NCBI GenBank assembly: GCA_020426065.1
Contig: JAGQQT010000069.1
Span: forward strand, 1-12,020
Reading direction: 5' to 3'
DNA from: Planctomycetaceae bacterium
GTDB taxonomy: Bacteria > Planctomycetota > Planctomycetia > Planctomycetales > Planctomycetaceae
DNA: 12,020 nucleotides
A model generated the notes under the pieces. That model searched no databases, was not told the origin of the DNA, and saw nothing but the letters and a program-made list of their open reading frames with translations. The position numbers and the translations under genes were made by a program. Numbering within the stretch: the first letter of the stretch is position 1; each line of letters begins with the position of its first letter. This document shows, piece after piece, positions 7,590-12,020 of this stretch.

Positions 7590-7700
7590 ACTCTCCCTCG
7601 GGAGAGTCGCTGGATGGGAACAATCCTGCAGAGAGGGGAAGCAGGGAGTAATCTCCCAATACTTTTCCCTCCCGGGCTGCGCTGACCCTCCCGGAGGGAG
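7590..7700. repeat. Cluster of three GGGAG-type hairpins (REP-like, degenerate)
   Basis: Three palindromic units lie in 111 nt of the gene-free stretch 7563-7841. They are ACTCTCCC-TC-GGGAGAGT (7590-7607), GGGAG-TAAT-CTCCC (7644-7657) and CCCTCC-C-GGAGGG (7686-7698). A 9-nt direct copy CCCTCCCGG occurs at 7667-7675 and 7686-7694. The units share the CTCCC/GGGAG core, as in REP-type intergenic elements. The first begins 28 nt after the lipoprotein stop and could act as a transcript 3' end for either convergent gene, but no U-tract follows. The remainder, 7701-7841, shows no gene or structure I can support. Confidence 0.5.
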
Positions 7701-7841
7701 CGTGAATAGGTTTTGTGGCACTGGAGAAACGCCATCGCTCTTGTTTTTCAGTCGCTATGTGCCCTGTCAACCTTACAAGCTACTTAATAGTTCCCGCTGG
7801 CAATGTAACATCGCCCGGTCTCACTGGTTGCAGCCCCTTTT

Positions 7842-9221
7842 CTACGAAGTCTTCATTGCAGCCAGTTCAGAAAACAGATGGGCACTGGCCAGTGTTCCCC
7901 GCTCGAAATTTCGTTGATGGAAATGTTCGTTCGGACTGTGGAGATTGTCACTGTTCAGCCCCCAGCCCAGCAGCAGAGTTTCCACATTGAAAATGTGTTT
8001 GAGTGAAGCCACCACAGGTATCGAGCCACCTTCCCGGATAAACACCGGAGCCCGGCCGAATGCTTTTTCAATTGCACTGGTAGCTGCTTGAAAGTAAGGG
8101 CCGGAAGTATTAAATACCAGGCCACTGCAACCATGAAAATCCTTGAATTCCATCCGCACACCTGGCGGACAGACTGCTTCCAGATGCTGTCGGAGTGCTG
8201 CCGTCAACTGCTGTGGATTCTGGTTGGGAACGAGTCGGCAGGTGATTTTGGCACTCGCCTTGGAGGGGACAATCGTTTTGGGCCCTTCTCCCTGATAACC
8301 TCCCTTGATTCCGTTCAAATCCAGAGTCGGACGTGCCCAGCGACGTTCTGGAGTGGAAAAGCCATATTCACCCGTGGTCCCCTTGACCTGCAGATCCCGT
8401 TCGAACTCTTCCTGAGAGAACGGCAGAGCGGCAAACTGCCCCCGTTCCTCGTCGGTCAGGGAAACCACTGCTTCATAAAATCCGGGAACGGTAACACGGC
8501 CGTGCTCATCGTGCAGGCTGGCCAGCATTTTGACCAGGGCGTTGATCGGATTCGTGACCGCTCCTCCAAACACACCACTGTGCAGGTCGCGATTCGGACC
8601 AGTCAGCAGAACCTCGCAGGCCAGGATGCCACGCAATCCATAGGTGATTGCCGGCATGTCCTGGGCATACATGCTCGTATCGCTGATCACGGCAATATCG
8701 CAGGCATACTCTTCACGCTTCGATTCCAGGAACAGATCCAGATTGTTGCTGCCAACTTCCTCTTCACCTTCCACCACCATGATGACATTCACCGGCAGGG
8801 ATCCGGTTGTCTTCAGCCAGGCTTCAATCGCGATCAGATGAGTCAGCATCTGTCCTTTGTCATCCGTTGCTCCCCGGGCATAGATTTTCCCATCACGAAT
8901 GTCCGGAGCAAAAGGGGGTGAAGTCCATTCGTTGAGAGGATCGGGTGGCTGGACATCATAATGTCCGTAGATCAGAACAGTCGGAGCATCCGCACCTGCT
9001 TCACGCCAGCAGCCGGTAACAATCGGGAATCCGGCCGTTTCATGCAGCAGAGCTGTCAGTCCTGCTTTTTCCATCGCAGAACGGACAAAATCTGCGGCTT
9101 TCCGCATATCCTGACGATGAGAAGAATCGGCACTGACGGAAGGAATTCTCAACAGATCCAGCAGCAGATTGAGATGACGATCCTTGTGCTGATTCAGGTA
9201 TTCTTCGACCGATCCAGTCAT
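7842..9221 (-). CDS. M20-family metallopeptidase (dipeptidase, carnosinase-like)
   Basis: The product is a 459-residue zinc peptidase of the M20 family, closest in style to cytosolic dipeptidases (CNDP2/PepV-like M20 members). In order it shows [10 protein letters not shown] (ligand His87, with Asp89), GATDDKGQ (bridging Asp120), VEGEEEVGS (general base Glu154, ligand Glu155), ISDTS (ligand Asp181), [13 protein letters not shown] in the dimerisation/lid domain (His214) and LHSPNEHF (His428). All expected catalytic and metal residues are present, so it should be active. It probably hydrolyses short peptides in the cytoplasm; no signal peptide is seen. The ATG at 9221 is chosen because family similarity begins there ([11 protein letters not shown]). 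An in-frame GTG at 9320, directly abutting the upstream TPR gene stop, would add 33 atypical residues. The gene lies 99 nt downstream of the TPR gene on the same strand and may be cotranscribed with it. Confidence 0.93.
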   Translation of the reverse strand: MTGSVEEYLNQHKDRHLNLLLDLLRIPSVSADSSHRQDMRKAADFVRSAMEKAGLTALLHETAGFPIVTGCWREAGADAPTVLIYGHYDVQPPDPLNEWTSPPFAPDIRDGKIYARGATDDKGQMLTHLIAIEAWLKTTGSLPVNVIMVVEGEEEVGSNNLDLFLESKREEYACDIAVISDTSMYAQDMPAITYGLRGILACEVLLTGPNRDLHSGVFGGAVTNPINALVKMLASLHDEHGRVTVPGFYEAVVSLTDEERGQFAALPFSQEEFERDLQVKGTTGEYGFSTPERRWARPTLDLNGIKGGYQGEGPKTIVPSKASAKITCRLVPNQNPQQLTAALRQHLEAVCPPGVRMEFKDFHGCSGLVFNTSGPYFQAATSAIEKAFGRAPVFIREGGSIPVVASLKHIFNVETLLLGWGLNSDNLHSPNEHFHQRNFERGTLASAHLFSELAAMKTS

Positions 9222-9320
9222 GTGATTCTCACTTTTATGTTGGGGACCAGAACCAGCGAGCTCCAGGTTTGTTTTGGCATTGTGAGATGAGCGGACCGGA
9301 AATTCAAGACGAGCTTCCAC

Positions 9321-10400
9321 TCAGTCTTTCTGCCATTCTGGAGGGACAATACTTTCCTGCTCCACGGAGGCTTCCGGACTGGAGATTGTCCCGGTGCTGG
9401 AATACTCATTATCAAGAATGATACGGGAAGAACTGGCCAGTGATGCCGTCACAACACCTGGGGCGAGGTGTTGCTGGGAAGCCGTTCCTGTGATCGTGGC
9501 ATAGAGTTGCTCTGCGCGGTCACTCCATAAACCGGCATCTGCCAGCTGTAGCAGGATTTCCAGTGCCTGCTGATTCGCCCCGGCCCGATACTGTGCATAC
9601 GCTAGGCGATATCGGTCCCGGGCCGAGGGATGCTCTGTCTCGCCTTGAGCGATCATGAGATGATCGACTGCCGTTTCCCAGCGTTCCAGCTGGCCGTAGG
9701 CTATCCCGAGATTCAGATGTGTTCGGACACGGTCATCTGGAGCCAGATCCTGTCGGGCCAGTTCCCGCAGAATCGATGCCGCACGCACCGGATCATCCCG
9801 GGTCAGCAGCATTTCGGTCAGCTCCAGAGTCGCCTCCACATGCATCGGACTGACCTGCAGGACATGGTAATAATCGGTGAGTGCTGCCTGCGGTTCACCC
9901 TGTTTTCGAGCCAGACGAGCGGAAAGCATCAGGGCATCGATATTCCCCGGAATCCGGCGGCGAACTTCCTTCAGGGACGTGGACGCCAGTTCGAGGTCGT
10001 TTTGTAAATAATACAATTGCGCGAGCCGAAGGTGCCCATGCGGATCATTTTCCTGCAACTCAACATAGCGTTTCAACTCATCAATGGCGTCGCTGTAGCG
10101 GTCCTGCTGAATGGAGATTTCCGCCAGGTTCCACCAGATTTCCGCATGATTGGGAGAGGAGGTTAACGCATCGTCCAGATAATTCCTGGCCTGATCGAGC
10201 TCTCCAGCCTGCTGGGCGCTAAATGACTGCTCAATGCACTGACGGCACAATTCCTGCCGCTCTTCCTGCCTTTTCTGGACCCAGGTGCACCCTGAGAACA
10301 GGCCGAACGCGATCAGCAACCCGACACGGATCCAAAACGGACCACGCAATCGAACTGGTACGAAATTCCGGCGGGATTTGAGGGAACCCGGTCGTGACAT
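9321..10400 (-). CDS. TPR-repeat lipoprotein
   Basis: The product is 359 residues from the ATG at 10400, or 405 if an in-frame start at 10538 is used. The shorter form is preferred because it gives a normal export signal: a basic n-region (SRPGSLKSRRNFVPVRLRG), the hydrophobic core GLLIAFG and the lipobox LFSGC, with Cys38 lipidated. About residues 58-290 form tandem tetratricopeptide repeats of ~34 residues, with pairs such as AGELDQARNYLDDAL, DRYSDAIDELKRYVE, GEPQAALTDYYHVLQ and ERWETAVDHLMIAQ. Such repeats usually hold protein partners together. The C-terminal ~60 residues are Ser/Thr-rich and low in structure. No catalytic motif is seen. It is the upstream gene of a probable two-gene unit with the M20 peptidase, and a functional link between them is only a guess. 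It is divergent from coaE across a long regulatory-looking region. Confidence 0.87.
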   Translation of the reverse strand: MSRPGSLKSRRNFVPVRLRGPFWIRVGLLIAFGLFSGCTWVQKRQEERQELCRQCIEQSFSAQQAGELDQARNYLDDALTSSPNHAEIWWNLAEISIQQDRYSDAIDELKRYVELQENDPHGHLRLAQLYYLQNDLELASTSLKEVRRRIPGNIDALMLSARLARKQGEPQAALTDYYHVLQVSPMHVEATLELTEMLLTRDDPVRAASILRELARQDLAPDDRVRTHLNLGIAYGQLERWETAVDHLMIAQGETEHPSARDRYRLAYAQYRAGANQQALEILLQLADAGLWSDRAEQLYATITGTASQQHLAPGVVTASLASSSRIILDNEYSSTGTISSPEASVEQESIVPPEWQKD

Positions 10401-10572
10401 GACCTGAGCGGGAAACTCATGAAAGGGGAGAGAGATGTGGAGGGACTGGAATTTTAATGGACAGGCCATCGCTGGGTCGAGATCGCTTTCACGGGCCGGA
10501 AAGAGACTCTCTGCTGTCGAAAAACCCCTATCTATCAACGCTTTGCGATATGTTTCAGGTTGAAAAATCCTT

Positions 10573-10585
10573 GGTCAATTTGACC
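10573..10585. promoter_or_regulatory. Perfect palindrome GGTCAATTTGACC, candidate operator
   Basis: Six-nt arms GGTCAA (10573-10578) and TTGACC (10580-10585) flank a single central T. The site lies 19 nt before the TTGACA at 10604 and within the region where promoters of both divergent genes could sit. A dimeric regulator could bind here. No known regulator is assigned. Confidence 0.35.
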
Positions 10586-10683
10586 GAGAAAAAGGGTTCA
10601 TAGTTGACAAAACCATTTTTCACACGGAACATTAAGTAACTTACCACGAATCATCTCACACGAAGTCTTATCGTTCCACTTCA

Positions 10684-10698
10684 TTTGCGGTCCGCAAA
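10684..10698. promoter_or_regulatory. Perfect palindrome TTTGCGGTCCGCAAA, candidate operator
   Basis: Seven-nt arms TTTGCGG (10684-10690) and CCGCAAA (10692-10698) flank a central T. It lies 153 nt before the coaE start in a C-rich, G-poor setting where such a run of G and C is conspicuous. The single-nt centre suits a protein-binding site more than an RNA hairpin. It has the same odd-centre design as the palindrome 98 nt upstream, but the arm sequences differ. Confidence 0.4.
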
Positions 10699-10851
10699 CA
10701 AGTCACCAGAGTTCATTCCCGAATACCACCCAATCCATTTTCCGTATTGATTAAAACCAGTTGAGTTCGTCACCTCACCGGGGGCGGGTTGTTGATCAGG
10801 GGATGTCCTTCCGGAGCCTTGTCATTGATGGAGTAATAAAGCCACATCACC

Positions 10852-11463
10852 ATGTTTGCCGTTCTGGGGGTTGTCGGGGGGATTGGATCGGGCAAAAGCA
10901 CTGTGTGCCGAGCCGTGACAGAACTCCTGCCCGTCACACTCATCGACGGTGATCGATTAGGGCACGAAGTCCTCACAGAGTCGGCTGTTATTGAAAAACT
11001 GGTCCGTCAGTTTGGCCAGACCATTCTGGATACCGAGGGGAGAATTGACCGGAAAACTTTGGGGAAAGTGGTTTGGTCGAATGATGAATCCGGGTTTCCA
11101 CGACTGAAAGAACTGGAACAGATTGTTCACCCCCGGATTCAGGAGCGGATGAAAACAGAAATTGAACTGGCCAGGACATCACATCAGTGTGGAGTCCTGC
11201 TCGATGCGGCAGTGATGCTGGAATCGGGATGGAGCCAGATTTGTGACAGAATCATTTTTATTGATCGACCTGATCAGGCCCGCAAGGCGGCAGCTCTCGC
11301 CCGCGGCTGGTCTGAACAGCAATGGATTCAGAGGGAACAGAGTCAGTGGACTCTGGCCGACAAAAAAACGAAAGCGGATTTCGTAATAGACAATTCCGGG
11401 GGACTCGAATTGGCTGTTCGGCAATTGATGGATTATGCCCAACAGGAATTTCAATGGGGTTAA
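10852..11463 (+). CDS. coaE: Dephospho-CoA kinase
   Basis: This is the last enzyme of coenzyme A synthesis, phosphorylating the 3'-hydroxyl of dephospho-CoA with ATP in the cytoplasm. The 203 residues have the family's usual length. The P-loop GGIGSGKST is at residues 9-17, followed by LIDGDRLGHEVL (30-41), the place of the conserved DAD/H motif. Then come IVHPRI (~88-93), the family's near-invariant HP segment, LLDAAVMLESGW, corresponding to the usual DAPLLFEAG block, and the C-terminal KTKADFVIDNSG. The variation of DxD to DGD and the LESG wording are ordinary divergence. The ATG at 10852 puts the P-loop at the expected distance from the N-terminus. No good ribosome site precedes it (a GGAG is about 18 nt away), so initiation may be weak or leader-dependent. 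rho follows 176 nt downstream on the same strand. Confidence 0.96.
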   Translation: MFAVLGVVGGIGSGKSTVCRAVTELLPVTLIDGDRLGHEVLTESAVIEKLVRQFGQTILDTEGRIDRKTLGKVVWSNDESGFPRLKELEQIVHPRIQERMKTEIELARTSHQCGVLLDAAVMLESGWSQICDRIIFIDRPDQARKAAALARGWSEQQWIQREQSQWTLADKKTKADFVIDNSGGLELAVRQLMDYAQQEFQWG

Positions 11464-11540
11464 CCCGTCTCCTGGAACCAACTTCAGGATTCGCGCGTCC
11501 CAGAATTCAGAATCACATTCTCCATGCTGCAGTAAGCATG

Positions 11541-11630
11541 AACCTGACCCTTAATTTTACGTTCTCTACTACTGACTGACGACCAACACCTGACTCCTCA
11601 ACTTCCGCTCATTCGAGCTCCTTCCAATCG
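11541..11630 (+). promoter_or_regulatory. C-rich, G-poor leader of rho (candidate rut site)
   Basis: By my count these 90 nt hold about 33 C and 10 G, with many pyrimidine-C dinucleotides (ACC, CTC, TCC) and little visible secondary structure. That composition is the hallmark of Rho-utilisation sites. It directly precedes the rho start. A small hairpin, CATGCT/AGCATG (11523-11540), lies just upstream. Rho is known in E. coli to limit its own synthesis by terminating in its leader. The same arrangement here is an inference. Confidence 0.4.
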
Positions 11631-11639
11631 GAACTGATC

Positions 11640-12020
11640 ATGCCTACTGAAACAAGACAAACCTCCACCAGTCGAACCACTAAAGAGAAACCGTCAGTGA
11701 AAGACAACTCCAACGAGAATGGAACCGAGCAGGATCTGAACATTGCTGACCTGCAGCGGATGACCATGAAAGAACTCCTGGAACTGGCCCGGGATGAGAA
11801 ACTCACCGACTTCACCGGACTGAAAAAACAGGATCTGATCTTCAAGATCCTCAAAGAACGGACCAAGATGAATGGTCTGATGTTCGGCGAGGGGACACTG
11901 GAAATCCTGCCGGATGGTTTCGGGTTTCTCCGCAGCCCCGACTACCATTACCTCCCCTGTCCGGATGATATTTACGTTTCCCCCAGCCAGATTCGCCGCT
12001 TCGGTTTGCGGAATGGGGCG
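11640..12020 (+). CDS. rho: Transcription termination factor Rho, N-terminal part (3' truncated by window end)
   Basis: The first 127 codons are present and the frame is open to the last base. ATG 11640 is the first start after an in-frame TGA at 11577-11579. Residues 1-38 are a polar, low-complexity extension (Thr/Ser/Asn/Glu). Residues 42-76 ([27 protein letters not shown]) form the Rho_N helical domain. Residues 83-127 begin the cold-shock-like primary RNA-binding domain with [16 protein letters not shown] and [18 protein letters not shown], near-identical in wording to the E. coli segment I recall. The ATPase/translocase domain would lie beyond the window. Rho is a hexameric RNA helicase that ends transcription at C-rich unstructured RNA. 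Only a weak ribosome site (GGAACTGATC) is seen. The gene may be read with coaE or from its own promoter in the 176-nt gap. Confidence 0.95.
   Translation, partial: MPTETRQTSTSRTTKEKPSVKDNSNENGTEQDLNIADLQRMTMKELLELARDEKLTDFTGLKKQDLIFKILKERTKMNGLMFGEGTLEILPDGFGFLRSPDYHYLPCPDDIYVSPSQIRRFGLRNGA

Larger units (their letters stand above)
10401..10851. other. Divergent intergenic region between the TPR lipoprotein gene and coaE
   Basis: If the shorter TPR start is right, 451 nt separate the two divergent genes. The region holds two perfect odd-centred palindromes (separate entries) and a TTGACA at 10604-10609 with only a poor -10 match (AACATT, 10628-10633) at 18-nt spacing. From 10621 to 10740 the plus strand is C-rich and G-poor, about 38 C to 15 G by my count. 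Short reading frames here (for example 10761-10952) lack coding character. I see no tRNA-like or riboswitch-like fold by eye. An unannotated small RNA cannot be excluded. Confidence 0.5.

Noticed and set aside
8088..8921. Plus-strand 277-codon frame
   Set aside because: It is antisense to the M20 peptidase, whose catalytic motifs are all intact; no domain in the antisense product.
10604..10633. Sigma70-type promoter for coaE from TTGACA at 10604
   Set aside because: The -10 candidate AACATT matches the consensus at only three of six positions; not strong enough to list as a promoter.
11457..11466. GGGTTAACCC palindrome at the coaE stop codon
   Set aside because: Ten nt with no loop and no U-tract after it; likely chance and not a credible terminator.

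Overview
The window looks like a chromosomal segment from a planctomycete of the Planctomycetales type (Gimesia/Rubinisphaera-like is a guess). The main evidence is a 1215-residue protein with an LEPR-XLL-type N-terminal motif (LEVRTLL), CSLREA-type modules and FG-GAP/VCBS repeats. An SGNH hydrolase fused to a DUF1080 domain, short lipobox lipoproteins and moderate GC content also fit. No phage, transposon, CRISPR, tRNA or rRNA signal was seen.

Layout. 1-1257 (+) is the 3' part of an SGNH hydrolase-DUF1080 gene, cut by the window edge. It converges on the large LEPR-XLL surface protein (1283-4930, -) with a 25-nt gap and a strong hairpin at the junction. Upstream of that on the same strand lie a small Gfo/Idh-like protein (5193-6101, -) and a DJ-1/PfpI protein very close to plant DJ-1D-type glyoxalases (6239-6820, -). 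Divergent from these is a 170-aa lipoprotein of unknown function (7050-7562, +). A gene-free stretch with three GGGAG-type hairpins follows. Next come an M20 metallopeptidase (7842-9221, -) and, upstream on the same strand, a TPR lipoprotein (9321-10400, -), probably transcribed together. A 451-nt divergent region with two perfect palindromes separates them from coaE (10852-11463, +). The start of rho (11640 to the window end, +) follows after a C-rich, G-poor leader.

How the genes relate. coaE (coenzyme A synthesis) and rho (transcription termination) are housekeeping genes. The M20 peptidase, DJ-1 protein and SGNH-DUF1080 enzyme fit general catabolism and detoxification. The LEPR-XLL protein is a candidate exported or surface protein. 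I see no multi-gene defence or biosynthetic system. The items most worth checking are the rut-like rho leader, the palindromes upstream of coaE, the hairpin cluster at 7590-7700, the plant-like DJ-1 and the duplicated architecture of the large protein.
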